DNA of 64,000 bases, taken from CAG-873 sp910578365 (GTDB lineage: Bacteria; Bacteroidota; Bacteroidia; Bacteroidales; Muribaculaceae). Numbering within the stretch: the first letter of the stretch is position 1; each line of letters begins with the position of its first letter. Made by a program: the position numbers and the translations under genes. Where the stretch lies: positions 2,232,001 through 2,296,000 of the forward strand of contig OX620685.1 in assembly GCA_951635545.1 (NCBI GenBank), read 5' to 3'. The notes under the pieces are model-generated. The model was given only the letters and a program-made list of their open reading frames with translations. It did no database searches and was not told the DNA's origin. Of this stretch, positions 20,701-28,534 are shown piece after piece.

Positions 20701-21700
20701 CCCCGGTATAACTGCCTATCCACAAATTGCCGTGACTGTCATTTTTCAGTGCGTATATGCCATTGCCGGTATAAGAAAACTCCGGGGCAAGCTCCGTGTT
20801 GACAAGCTGTGTGAGAGAATTGTTACCGGTATTGTACGCCAACACACCGCTACCGTCTATGCCAACTGCAATCTGCCCGGGGCTTAGTTTGACAATAGAT
20901 CGTATCGGCTTCTGTAATAGGCTGTTTGTAGCATGAACTTGAACAACGCTGAAATCAGCCGGATTCAGCTTATATAAGCCCTTATTGAATGCGCCGATAT
21001 ATACGGCCGCACCATCTTCATCATAATACAGGCTCTGTATATGTGTATCTTTAAGCAGCTCCACATCCTTTACCGCATGGTCGCCACGCATGATTTTAAG
21101 CCCCGACGATGTGGCAACGAACAAATAGCCGTTTGCTATAATAATGTCATTGACCGCAATGCCCGGCAGCAAGAAGTTATAATCTTTATCTGACACGTAT
21201 TTGTAAAGTCCGTCATTTGTTGCATACAACATACTGCCGTCATTATTCACAAGCATTTTGTTCACCACGACATTTCCATGACTTAAGTCAGATAGATCGC
21301 TTGTCAGCATAAAGGAATCATACACGGGTGAATATTTGTGTAGTTTACCCGTACTTTCGTATGCATACAAACTGCCCTCACTGAGAAATAACTGAATTAT
21401 TCGACCAGCTCTATCCCCGGAGAAAGATTTGCTCTCAAGAGAGTAATTCTTGAGAGTCCGGCCATTATACCTGTCAACTCCCGATTTGGTACTTATCCAT
21501 ATAGCCCCATCCGCATCTTCAACAATAGAATACACCTTCTGGCTACTAAGCCCCATGGAATTGTCAATACGCAGAACTTCAGAAATTACATGCTGACTTC
21601 CATAGCCTTTCTGTGATAAAAACAGAAACGCCATGCCAACCACTGTAATGAACAGACTCTTCTTGACGCTATTGATTGCTGCCAGTATGTAATTAACCAT
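17702..21700 (-). CDS. Hybrid two-component system regulator (HTCS) of the glucan locus
   Basis: The 1332-residue protein combines sensing and DNA binding in one chain. After a signal/membrane segment (about 12-30) comes a periplasmic double beta-propeller of two-component-regulator repeats (to about 680) and a Y_Y_Y domain (about 683-755). A transmembrane helix (about 775-795), a histidine kinase (His815 in AHDIRTP, then N, G1 and G2 boxes), a receiver (phospho-acceptor Asp1113 in SDVMMPG) and an AraC-type HTH (last 100 residues) follow. In the family, an oligosaccharide released from the target glycan binds the propeller and switches on the susCD operon. The gene is on the same strand, 151 nt upstream of GH16. 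A TAATTTTG element ends only 8 nt before the ATG. Confidence 0.95.
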   Translation of the reverse strand: MVNYILAAINSVKKSLFITVVGMAFLFLSQKGYGSQHVISEVLRIDNSMGLSSQKVYSIVEDADGAIWISTKSGVDRYNGRTLKNYSLESKSFSGDRAGRIIQLFLSEGSLYAYESTGKLHKYSPVYDSFMLTSDLSDLSHGNVVVNKMLVNNDGSMLYATNDGLYKYVSDKDYNFLLPGIAVNDIIIANGYLFVATSSGLKIMRGDHAVKDVELLKDTHIQSLYYDEDGAAVYIGAFNKGLYKLNPADFSVVQVHATNSLLQKPIRSIVKLSPGQIAVGIDGSGVLAYNTGNNSLTQLVNTELAPEFSYTGNGIYALKNDSHGNLWIGSYTGGVTMLSLSPSPLQIITHVTNNANSLVNNNVNHIIESSDGNIWYATDCGISIYNPRTGNWNNSLSGVVVVSLCEDDQGNILAGCYGDGVYRLDLYGNIKGHWTQDDGALSSNYIFAIQTDRRGKIWIGSPHGALVALNSDGSLCHRFEINGAMTINVIDDKSIGVATGNGFYIIDTEINSYNWYANFKEQSEHDISAYIIPMMFINDSTVWLGTEGGGLYLYDYKKRKIIRKVKMSDGLPSNDIYGLVKDTKGRLWASTGNGLAIIGDSIISSLNFINGTAKEYNKSSISMTSGGDLIFGSTAGAVRLSPDRISVAEFTAPLRITGFTIDGIGEKESEQIKPKIFDMLQKQKIVLSAGQNSFDVDFEAININYRNDIAYQYILEGYDPDWSEITMAGTVRFRNVPPGSYTLKIKALRKSDGRAIDETAIDILVKQPWWNTIWANICYLAIIVFVIYFIVRYKWYQLRKEHDEDKIRFFINTAHDIRTPLSLVMSPIEELKTQVGLSDKAQYLLDVAGSNIRKLNAITAQLLDFEKIDSRKAKVNIEPINLNYLLSEELSCFSNIGEKRGISLCLNVPDEQVVISADRHLLELMLDNLMSNACKYTNRGGKVEVSLTASKSKAMIKIADTGIGIPEKEQKNIFANVYRAENARASQETGNGFGLLQVKRIVQLLNGSIRFTSKEQVGTTFTISFKRIYDEPVIQWNPNNLNEALNEIRIPSPVVSTVSGKMDDTLLIVEDNDDLRNYLTATFSAEYNVVATISAEDALRFLENHYPDIIISDVMMPGIQGDELCSIIKNNPGTAGIPVILLTAKATHDAIVNGIEKGADDYIAKPFSLEILKSKVRGMLHNRKRIRENLMRFALMKAEDENDEVKTDKSTAEKQADDNQICEMPTSDRIFVDKVVDIIMANMSDTEFDIEHLCREMAMSRTLFFGRLKSVTGKAPQEFIRILKLEHAAELLKQKISVTEVAELTGFVNTKYFSTVFKKYFGVSPSKFCGEN

Positions 21701-21707
21701 GATACTG

Positions 21708-21715
21708 CAAAATTA
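21708..21715 (-). promoter_or_regulatory. -7 element before the HTCS gene
   Basis: On the minus strand TAATTTTG, fitting the consensus, but with its edge only 7 nt before the start codon. Either the transcript is almost leaderless or the element is not used. Confidence 0.4.
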
Positions 21716-21810
21716 GCGATATTTATTGAAATTTCGCTTGAATAAAACTTTTATTTTGCGGATCATTTATTACGATGCGCCATTATTACGGTCGCCGGCT
21801 GAAAATAATT

Positions 21811-21841
21811 AAGGCTGCAAATCCATTGGATTTGCAGCCTT
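21811..21841 (-). terminator. Terminator of tRNA-Lys
   Basis: A perfect 14-bp stem (AAGGCTGCAAATCC and complement) with a 3-nt loop begins 7 nt past the tRNA. The minus-strand tail reads TTAATTATTTT. Confidence 0.75.
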
Positions 21842-21847
21842 TGTCGG

Positions 21848-21920
21848 TGAACCGCCTGGGGCTCGAACCCAGGACCCCATCCTTAAAAGGGATGTGCTCT
21901 ACCAGCTGAGCTAGCGATTC
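21848..21920 (-). tRNA. tRNA-Lys (TTT)
   Basis: A complete 73-nt cloverleaf: acceptor GAATCGC/GCGGTTC, D stem GCTC/GAGC, anticodon stem CATCC/GGATG with loop CTTTTAA (anticodon TTT), T stem CTGGG/CCCAG with TTCGAGC, discriminator A. CCA is not encoded. It is transcribed alone from a strong promoter. Confidence 0.96.
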
Positions 21921-21957
21921 TCCTTAGCGCCCCGAGGTGTTATCCTCAAAAGCGATG

Positions 21958-21989
21958 CAAAGTTACGAACTATTTTTGAATATACCAAA
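21958..21989 (-). promoter_or_regulatory. Promoter of tRNA-Lys
   Basis: On the minus strand TTTG (21989-21986), 20 nt, TAACTTTG (21965-21958): a full consensus match, 38 nt upstream of the mature tRNA. Confidence 0.75.
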
Positions 21990-22371
21990 TCTTTTTTTGA
22001 AAATTTTTTTCTGAGTCTTTATTTTATCCTTTTGGAATTGTATTTTCGCCGTTTTGGCTTCAAAGAGGCTGTGATTTGGAAGAAAATATGAAGCTAACAT
22101 TTTTTAACAATGATATTATGAACCAATTGCGGGGTGCTTTGTTTTAATTGTGTAAATCCATTAAATCAACCCTAAAGTATTTGCTCGCATGATTTCATAT
22201 TTTCCTTTCGGACACATTATCGTAGACGTTGAATCCGTAGAAACCATTCACCCTTATTTCGCTGCATGGAATATTGCTGATAGCAATAGCACAGAGTCTG
22301 CCACCGAGCTTACTCCAATCAGTGAAATATATTACTGAAGTACATAACTGACATAAACACCCTCTAAATGC
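21990..22371. other. AT-rich intergenic stretch
   Basis: No convincing gene is visible. A minus-strand frame at 22195-22398 (67 codons) overlaps the terminator hairpin at its start and has no promoter. It could be the decayed end of a gene but is not called. Confidence 0.4.
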
Positions 22372-22406
22372 AGAAAGCCGTGCTCCCATCCGGGGCACGG
22401 CTTTCT
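22372..22406 (-). terminator. Terminator of the DUF4493 lipoprotein operon
   Basis: A perfect 12-bp stem (AGAAAGCCGTGC and complement) with an 11-nt loop lies 21 nt past the stop codon of the last gene. The minus-strand tail is TTTCTGCATTT. Confidence 0.75.
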
Positions 22407-22427
22407 GTATCTGATAGGGTGATTGGT

Positions 22428-24545
22428 TTAGTAAACCAGTTCGAAGTCGTCGATGTACATTACAGAGGGGCCGCCGGTATAGTAGTCGCCGCAGCGCGAT
22501 GCCGATGCGGTGAGGATGATGTTCGACGGTTTTATGTCGGTGCGCTTATAGTCGAGGGGTATGGTGATTTCAATCAGTCCGTCGCCTTCAGTCGCGCCCT
22601 TGAATACATGTTCACCGTAGGCTATTACATTATTGCCTTCGGGGTTGAAGAGTTTGGGCTGCTTGGTGGCCACCATGCAGGGCCAGGGGCCGTAATTGCC
22701 GTAAGTTTCGGTACTTTCGTCAACCAGGGCCATATAGATTATACCCTCGTCCATGTCGCCTTTGGCGAGGTCTCCGCCGTTTGCATCACTGACAGTGGCC
22801 GGTGTATATTTTACCCATGCTTTGAGGGCTTTGGGGCGTGCGGTGAACGGGCGTCCCCAACCGAGAATACCCTTGGTGAGGCTTTCTGTGCCAAGGAACT
22901 CGCCTGCGAAAAGGTTGCCGGCTGCAAAAGCTATGGCTACCTTCTCAGAGGCCAGTTTTACTGATTTTTCGCCGCTATGCTTGTAGTCGGTTGAAAGGGT
23001 AGTGATGTTTTTGCCTATGGTAGCCGAACCTTTGTTGCCGCTGTCCCAGAACATATCTTCGCCTTCGCCGTAGAAGCGGAGAATCTTGCCGTCCATAACC
23101 GACTTCTCGAAGCTTGCATTGGGCAGCTGGGGAGCGCCTTCGGTGGTGAAGCGGATGACTCTGTCGGAGGTGAAATCCGGTGTTACGGCTACGTATTCGT
23201 ACTCGGTTTCGGGGTCGAGTCCGCTGAGCTGAGCAGTATACTCGCTGCCGTTGGCGGTGCCGCTTACATAGGTCCATTCACTGCTGCCGGCGCGGCGATA
23301 GTTGAAGCCGTATTCGGTGGCCTCGCCGCTGAGGTTGGCGCGGAGTATTGCGGTAGTGGAGTAAACATCCATCAGGTTGATGGCGGCGGTGGTTACGGGG
23401 GCATCGCTCACAATCAGAGTAAGAGTCTTGACGCAGCTCTTGCCCAGAACATCGGTGGCGGTAATTTTGATGGTGTATTCGCCGTTTTCGAGGCTGTTGG
23501 TGAAAAGCTCCTCGAAGTTGATTTTCATGTTGGAGATATCGTTCACTTCGTCGTAGGTGTAGACGTTGTTGATACCGCCGGCAACTACAGCGTCGTGTAC
23601 CTGGTCTTCATAGCTCATGAAGTCGAAGTCCGGGCCGTCGACACCGAGTTTCTGCTGCAGGATTTCGCCATAAAGAATCACGCTTTTAAGTGCTGCCGAT
23701 GCTGAGATGTACAGCGACTTGCGGCCGAACTCGCGGGCTTTGCCACGGACCGGCTGGTCGATGTCGAAGTTGAAGCCCTTAATTTCGGGTGCAACAGATA
23801 TAAGTATGGTGTCTTCTACCACCACTTCGCTTTCGTCGACCTCGATGGTAAGGAATGCACCGCCAAGTTCTTGGTCCTCGCCGGTATAGCGTACGGTGAG
23901 GCGGTATTCGGTAGAGGGCTTGACGTTTTCGATAGTGGCGTTGCGGGTGTATTCCTCGCCGTTGCCGAGTTTGCCTTTGAGGGTGTACTTAATCGATGTT
24001 TCGCCTTCGGGCATTATGTAGTAGCCCTTGCGCTCGTCCTTGCCTTCGAACACCAGTTCGCCGGCTGAGCTGCCTACGGTCATGGTGTAGTCGCTGATTA
24101 CTTCGTCGGCGCTTGCGTCGTACACTACCGAAACCAGGGTGTTCTGTATTTTGCAGTTGAGTTCCACGTTGGTAGTTTCGCCTTTGCTCACGTCGAATTC
24201 CTCGACGCCTTCAAACCAGCGGTCTTCCCACGATGCGGCACTTTTTACGCCGGCCCAGCCTTCAGCCTTGTAGTGGCCGCTGTAGAGGTCGATGCCTCCG
24301 GCGGGTATGTTGTTGAGGCCGTGATATTCGCGCACCACACCTTTGGAGTTGCTTATCCATATGGTGCAGCTTTCGGCCAGCTCTTCTTCGGCCGTGGAGC
24401 GCGACACCACTGTGACGTCGCTGTTGAGGGTTGCCGAGATTTTTACGTGGCCCTCACCCTCGACCGGCAGCAGCTCTTCGCTACATGCGCTGAGTGCGCC
24501 TGCGACCAGTGCTGCGGCTGCTATTTTATATATTGTGTTGTTCAT
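22428..24545 (-). CDS. DUF4493 lipoprotein with C-terminal PCMD-like domain
   Basis: The 705-residue lipoprotein (lipobox LSAC) begins with a DUF4493-type region (about 30-250): SCTIWISNSKG, IPAGGIDLYSGHYKAEGWAG and a FDVSKGETTNVELNCKIQN stretch like that of its two operon partners. A middle region (about 250-410) has beta-rich repeats, followed by a fibronectin-III-like domain (about 405-480, EYGFNYRRAG...LSGLDPETEYEYVAV). The C-terminal 220 residues (PNASFEK...YIDDFELVY) look like the PCMD putative carbohydrate metabolism domain. All of this indicates a surface-exposed, possibly glycan-binding or adhesive protein. No enzyme motif was found. It is the last gene of a three-gene operon, its ATG two bases after the previous stop. 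Confidence 0.8.
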   Translation of the reverse strand: MNNTIYKIAAAALVAGALSACSEELLPVEGEGHVKISATLNSDVTVVSRSTAEEELAESCTIWISNSKGVVREYHGLNNIPAGGIDLYSGHYKAEGWAGVKSAASWEDRWFEGVEEFDVSKGETTNVELNCKIQNTLVSVVYDASADEVISDYTMTVGSSAGELVFEGKDERKGYYIMPEGETSIKYTLKGKLGNGEEYTRNATIENVKPSTEYRLTVRYTGEDQELGGAFLTIEVDESEVVVEDTILISVAPEIKGFNFDIDQPVRGKAREFGRKSLYISASAALKSVILYGEILQQKLGVDGPDFDFMSYEDQVHDAVVAGGINNVYTYDEVNDISNMKINFEELFTNSLENGEYTIKITATDVLGKSCVKTLTLIVSDAPVTTAAINLMDVYSTTAILRANLSGEATEYGFNYRRAGSSEWTYVSGTANGSEYTAQLSGLDPETEYEYVAVTPDFTSDRVIRFTTEGAPQLPNASFEKSVMDGKILRFYGEGEDMFWDSGNKGSATIGKNITTLSTDYKHSGEKSVKLASEKVAIAFAAGNLFAGEFLGTESLTKGILGWGRPFTARPKALKAWVKYTPATVSDANGGDLAKGDMDEGIIYMALVDESTETYGNYGPWPCMVATKQPKLFNPEGNNVIAYGEHVFKGATEGDGLIEITIPLDYKRTDIKPSNIILTASASRCGDYYTGGPSVMYIDDFELVY

Positions 24546-24547
24546 TA

Positions 24548-25831
24548 TTATTGAGCTACGAATGTGAGGGTTCTGACTAAGGTGTTCTTGCTGTCCATTA
24601 CTGTAAGCGTAAAGGTGTGTGTGCCCGGGAAAAGGGGCAGGAGCGGTACAAAGGTACTGATGTCGAATGTGACTTCTTTCTGGCCGATTACATCATTGCC
24701 GACAGGGAAACCGAGTGTGGTAAACGATTCGGCATCGTTGCCGGGTTCGGCAAGGTCGAAATCGAATGGCAGCATATTACCGACTTCATTGCGGAAGCCG
24801 TCGTTGGTTGTTTCGATTTTCACCTTGAGGTGAGTCAGGCCGACTTCTGAACCGATGGTTACAACACACTGATTGATTGCGCAGCTATTGGGGCCTGTGT
24901 AGTCTTCGTCCTCGTTGAATTTAACATCATCCGATTTGATTGTGATAGTCTGCTGTTCAACCGGAGGCTTGGGGTCGTCGGGGCCGTCACCGCCCGGTTC
25001 GCCGGGCTTGACGGGGTCGGTGCCGGGGTGTGTGGGGTCGGGGATGATGTCTTCTTCGTCGTCGACATTTCCGTTGACGTTTTCGTCGATTACGCTCAAG
25101 TCTACGGTTATATCGCCAAGTGCAATCTCGCCTGTTTCTTCAGGCAGAGTAGGATTGCCGTTCTTGATGCCGAAAGTGATTTTATAGTGCTGGCCCGGGG
25201 CCACGGTGTTGAAGATTTTGTTTGTATGGATTTCGGAGCCTTTTACAGTACCTGTAAAGGAGGCTACGAGGGTGTTGCTGCCTTCGATTACAGCAAAGCA
25301 GCCTATACGGTTTTCGTCGGGCAGATATTCCAGACGGCCTTCGTCGTTGGCCACCACGGTTACGCGGCAGTCGGCACCCATGGCTTCCTTGAGGTCGGCG
25401 GTATAGGCCACGCTTACTTTCAGAGAGGCGAATTTGCAGGTAACAGTGCCGATTTCGGTAATATTGCCGTCGGTAATCTTGAATTCCTTGCGGCCGCTGT
25501 AGTAGGGCTTGTCCCATTCGGCTTTCTGGAGTTCGTGCGAATTTACGTCGATGGTGTAGTCACCAACGGGCAGAGAGATTATTTCGGGCATTTCGGCAAA
25601 GGAGTACTTGCCGCGGATTTCGCCGGCGGTGTTTTTAATTACCACTATGAAGTTGTCGGTATTCACGCCGGCACGGCTGATAACGTTTTCGGCTTCATCG
25701 ACCTCAACGGCCATAGAGCTGAGCTTGAGCTGTCCCTGAGCCTGGGGCTGCGGGTCGAGTCCGTTGTCGCAGGCGCAGAATCCGAGCATTGCGGCAACAG
25801 TCAGCAGTATGCTTAATATTTTGGTTTTCAT
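24548..25831 (-). CDS. DUF4493 lipoprotein, middle gene of the operon
   Basis: The 427-residue lipoprotein (lipobox FCAC) has a DUF4493-like N-terminal half: FIVVIKNTAGEIRGKY, the EIISLPVGDYTIDVNSHE stretch, and KPYYSGRKEFKITDGN. A Pro/Gly/Asp-rich linker (about 265-300: DPTHPGTDPVKPGEPGGDGPD) separates it from a C-terminal beta domain of about 125 residues with no family I recognise. Unlike its neighbours it lacks the PCMD-like domain. It lies 9 nt after the 820-residue partner gene. It is probably an outer-surface structural or binding protein; no function is assigned. Confidence 0.75.
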   Translation of the reverse strand: MKTKILSILLTVAAMLGFCACDNGLDPQPQAQGQLKLSSMAVEVDEAENVISRAGVNTDNFIVVIKNTAGEIRGKYSFAEMPEIISLPVGDYTIDVNSHELQKAEWDKPYYSGRKEFKITDGNITEIGTVTCKFASLKVSVAYTADLKEAMGADCRVTVVANDEGRLEYLPDENRIGCFAVIEGSNTLVASFTGTVKGSEIHTNKIFNTVAPGQHYKITFGIKNGNPTLPEETGEIALGDITVDLSVIDENVNGNVDDEEDIIPDPTHPGTDPVKPGEPGGDGPDDPKPPVEQQTITIKSDDVKFNEDEDYTGPNSCAINQCVVTIGSEVGLTHLKVKIETTNDGFRNEVGNMLPFDFDLAEPGNDAESFTTLGFPVGNDVIGQKEVTFDISTFVPLLPLFPGTHTFTLTVMDSKNTLVRTLTFVAQ

Positions 25832-25840
25832 TGTTATGTG

Positions 25841-28303
25841 TTAGTAGTTAAGAGTTACGTCGTCGATATAGAGGGTAGAGCCGGCCCATTCACCGCGGTC
25901 TAAATTTCCGAAAGGAGGCGGTGTAATCCAGTTTTTGTCTTTTTTGAGAGAATTCTCTACCACTGTCGATAGGAAACAGATATAAATCCTGGCAGCTTTA
26001 CCTGCATTTGCACCATAGTTGAATGATATGTTCTTCGGAGTGTAGTCGTTATGGCTGCCGAGTTCCACAGAGCCTTCCGCCAGAACGTTTCCTGCTGCGT
26101 CATACACATATGCGCGTGCTATGCCGTGGTCGGCGGAATTCTTTGCAGTGTATTTGAACCAGAAGCTTACCGACGATGGGCGTGATTTAAAGGCTATGCC
26201 GCAGTCGAGGTCGTCGGTGAGCAGATAGCCGGCTGTACTGCCATATCCGCTTGGACGCACGGAGCGAGATGCGCCTAAGTGCATAAGTCCCGGATCAATG
26301 TATTTGCATTTACTGGATCCGAAGAATATTCCGTCGCCGGCGGCTGTATTGCCATCTCCCCAGCCGTTGGTACGAATCCGGGCGGCATAGCCTGAGTGGG
26401 CGTCATCGGTCTGCTTTGTACCGGAAATGCGTGTGTAGCCGAGGTCTACGCCCTGGCTTGTGGTCATGGGGTTGTTGGTTCCCCAGCCATCGAATACAAC
26501 ATTCTCCCAATTCGAGCCGCTTCCGTCGTTACTTACAGGGGCATCGAGGTTGCCGTTGGGAATCTGCAGGGCTTCTTCGGTGGTGAATTTAATGGGGCGC
26601 GACTGCATGCCGTCGATTTCTATGCGTGCAGTGTATTCCGTGTTATCATTCAGATTACTGAGGCTGAGGTTTCCACCGTTCGTTGTCAGAGAGGTATACT
26701 CGCTGTAGGAGGCTCCGCCGTCGGTGCTGAGCAGTAGTTTTGCTTTCGCTGCAAGCTCGGCAGGGCTTTCGTTGTCGCCTGTAACGCTCAGCAAGGCGCG
26801 GTTGGCGAAGACATCATTTTCGTCACAAGCAATTTTAAAAGGGGGTTCGGTGCGCGTCACTTCCAGCGTGGCGCTCTCGTTGCTGCCGCTTACGGCTCTA
26901 ATCTGGAGGTCTTGGTCGTTGGCAGGAACGGTCAGAACCACACGGTAGGTTTCGCTTCCGCGTGTTGCCGGCGCGATGCTCTTGACGCTGAGGTCAGTCC
27001 AGGTGCCCCGCTGATTGTAGTATTGGAACTTGATGTTCTTTTCCGGCTCAGCGCCATTGTAGGTCAGAGTCAGCACAAGTTCATCGTCTTCCACCATCAG
27101 GGTTTCCGGATTGGAGAGTGTGAGTTCCAGCTTTTCGATATTTACGGTGAAGCTTACGGGCTGTTCGCAGACTTTGTTGAATCGGTCCACGACTTCGACA
27201 GTGAACATGTTTTCGTTGGCACCGGACTCAAGGTATGTAATGTTGTTGAGAACACCCGATAGGTCAATCACTGCCATCTTGTCGGGGTTCTTCCACAGGC
27301 CCAGACAGTCGAAGCCGAGGGCGCGCATGCGCGACTGAAGGTTCTCGGGGGTGGCCATCAGGTCGACCGACTCGGGCCATCCCTGCTGAACGAGCGATTT
27401 TGACTGAGTGGTGAGGGTTACCCGGGCCAGGCCTCCGCGGGCCATTATGGCGAATTTGGGGGCCATGTCGGCCGTGGCTTGTCCGGCTACGAAGGTCAGC
27501 GGGCTGCCGGGGGTAAAGCCACGGGCGTCGACGGTGGGCGCGGGGGCGTTCATAAGCTCGTCGGAGAGTTCGATTTCAATGTCTTCCATGTCCACGGTAT
27601 CGTCGAACTTCACAATCAGCACAGCATCGCCGGCGCTCTGTTTGAGGTCGACGGTAACGTGGTAGTGGTGGCGTGGCTCGGTAGCGAAGTTGGCGGCCAG
27701 CAGTTTCGCCGACTGGCCTGTGGGCTTGGTAAGTTCCACGTTGATGGTTGTGGCGCCAGGGCGCAGGTATGCGGGACGGGTTTCGTCCTGTGCGTAATAG
27801 ATATACCCGCCCCCTTCGGAGTGGAGTTCGGCGCTCCAGGCCTGCATGTAGCTCTTGAAATTGTCGGAGTATTCCACGGAAACCATGGAGTTCGCCAGTT
27901 GGGCTGTAAGACTAACACGAGTGGTATTGTTTTCTGTTACGGTCAGGTCTGTGCTACCGAAGTAGTAAGGTTTGTCGAAACCTTCGTTTTCGAGTGAGCC
28001 GTAGCTGGCGGTCATGGTGTAGCCGCCGGTTTTGAACTTTTCATCGATGGGGAAAGCCGACACACCGTTCCAGCTGTTGGAGTAGCTTTCGTCCGACGAG
28101 GTCAGCGCAAGCACCAGATCCTCGGCGGTCAGCTCTGTTTCCGAACGGGCCGAACGGGCGGAAGCGGCAACCTCTGTGTCGAGGGCTACTTCCGGGGCGA
28201 TGCTGCCGGTGTTACTGCCAAGCGAGGAATCCTCGGCCGAGCAGCCGGTCAGGCCTAAGGCCACAACCGCAGGGAGCATGCCCTTGATTAGCGTTTTGTT
28301 CAT
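25841..28303 (-). CDS. Large DUF4493 lipoprotein with C-terminal PCMD-like domain
   Basis: The 820-residue lipoprotein (lipobox LTGC) is the first gene of the operon. The N-terminal DUF4493-type region (about 55-260) contains DLVLALTSSDE, FKTGGYTMTASYGS and FDKPYYFGSTDLTV, matching the KPYYSGRKEF pattern of the next protein. Beta-sandwich repeats follow, one of them fibronectin-III-like (about 510-595). The last 230 residues (IPNGNLDAP...STLYIDDVTLNY) resemble the PCMD domain and share the ending YIDD(F/V)xLxY with the 705-residue partner. Surface display is inferred from the lipobox and domain type. A full-consensus promoter lies about 77 nt upstream. Confidence 0.8.
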   Translation of the reverse strand: MNKTLIKGMLPAVVALGLTGCSAEDSSLGSNTGSIAPEVALDTEVAASARSARSETELTAEDLVLALTSSDESYSNSWNGVSAFPIDEKFKTGGYTMTASYGSLENEGFDKPYYFGSTDLTVTENNTTRVSLTAQLANSMVSVEYSDNFKSYMQAWSAELHSEGGGYIYYAQDETRPAYLRPGATTINVELTKPTGQSAKLLAANFATEPRHHYHVTVDLKQSAGDAVLIVKFDDTVDMEDIEIELSDELMNAPAPTVDARGFTPGSPLTFVAGQATADMAPKFAIMARGGLARVTLTTQSKSLVQQGWPESVDLMATPENLQSRMRALGFDCLGLWKNPDKMAVIDLSGVLNNITYLESGANENMFTVEVVDRFNKVCEQPVSFTVNIEKLELTLSNPETLMVEDDELVLTLTYNGAEPEKNIKFQYYNQRGTWTDLSVKSIAPATRGSETYRVVLTVPANDQDLQIRAVSGSNESATLEVTRTEPPFKIACDENDVFANRALLSVTGDNESPAELAAKAKLLLSTDGGASYSEYTSLTTNGGNLSLSNLNDNTEYTARIEIDGMQSRPIKFTTEEALQIPNGNLDAPVSNDGSGSNWENVVFDGWGTNNPMTTSQGVDLGYTRISGTKQTDDAHSGYAARIRTNGWGDGNTAAGDGIFFGSSKCKYIDPGLMHLGASRSVRPSGYGSTAGYLLTDDLDCGIAFKSRPSSVSFWFKYTAKNSADHGIARAYVYDAAGNVLAEGSVELGSHNDYTPKNISFNYGANAGKAARIYICFLSTVVENSLKKDKNWITPPPFGNLDRGEWAGSTLYIDDVTLNY

Positions 28304-28379
28304 TGTTGATTGGTTTGTTTGTGTATTATAAGTGTGTAAATATAATTCGAGTAGAAAAAAATGAGAATGAAAATTGAGG

Positions 28380-28411
28380 CAAATTTACGCTTTTCCCTCA
28401 ACTTTAACAAA
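28380..28411 (-). promoter_or_regulatory. Promoter of the DUF4493 lipoprotein operon
   Basis: On the minus strand TTTG (28411-28408), 20 nt, TAAATTTG (28387-28380). This is a full consensus match, with a leader of about 70 nt. Confidence 0.75.
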
Positions 28412-28515
28412 TTTTTCATGCTTAGATTCGACCTTTTTGCCAAAAGTAAAGTTGATTTATAGAGCGATGGCGAAATTTTGCGGCCTCGGCGGTGGTGGAA
28501 TCGGCAGAAAAATAT

Positions 28516-28523
28516 TAATTTTG
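28516..28523 (+). promoter_or_regulatory. -7 element cut off from its gene by an IS
   Basis: TAATTTTG fits the -7 consensus on the plus strand. If the IS at 28535-29903 and one target copy are removed, it lies about 25 nt before the ATG at 29924, a normal leader length. It is therefore the likely original promoter of the lipoprotein-mutL operon. Confidence 0.5.
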
Positions 28524-28528
28524 TAATT

Positions 28529-28534
28529 ATTTTA
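28529..28534. repeat. Left target-site duplication of the IS4-like element
   Basis: ATTTTA, repeated at 29904-29909. Confidence 0.65.

Noticed and set aside
22195..22398. 67-codon minus-strand frame after the DUF4493 operon terminator
   Set aside because: It starts inside the terminator hairpin, has no promoter and matches no family I recognise. It may be a relic, but cannot be supported as a gene.
24859..25068. Pro/Thr-rich frame overlapping the linker of the 427-residue lipoprotein
   Set aside because: Out-of-frame shadow of the Pro/Gly/Asp linker.
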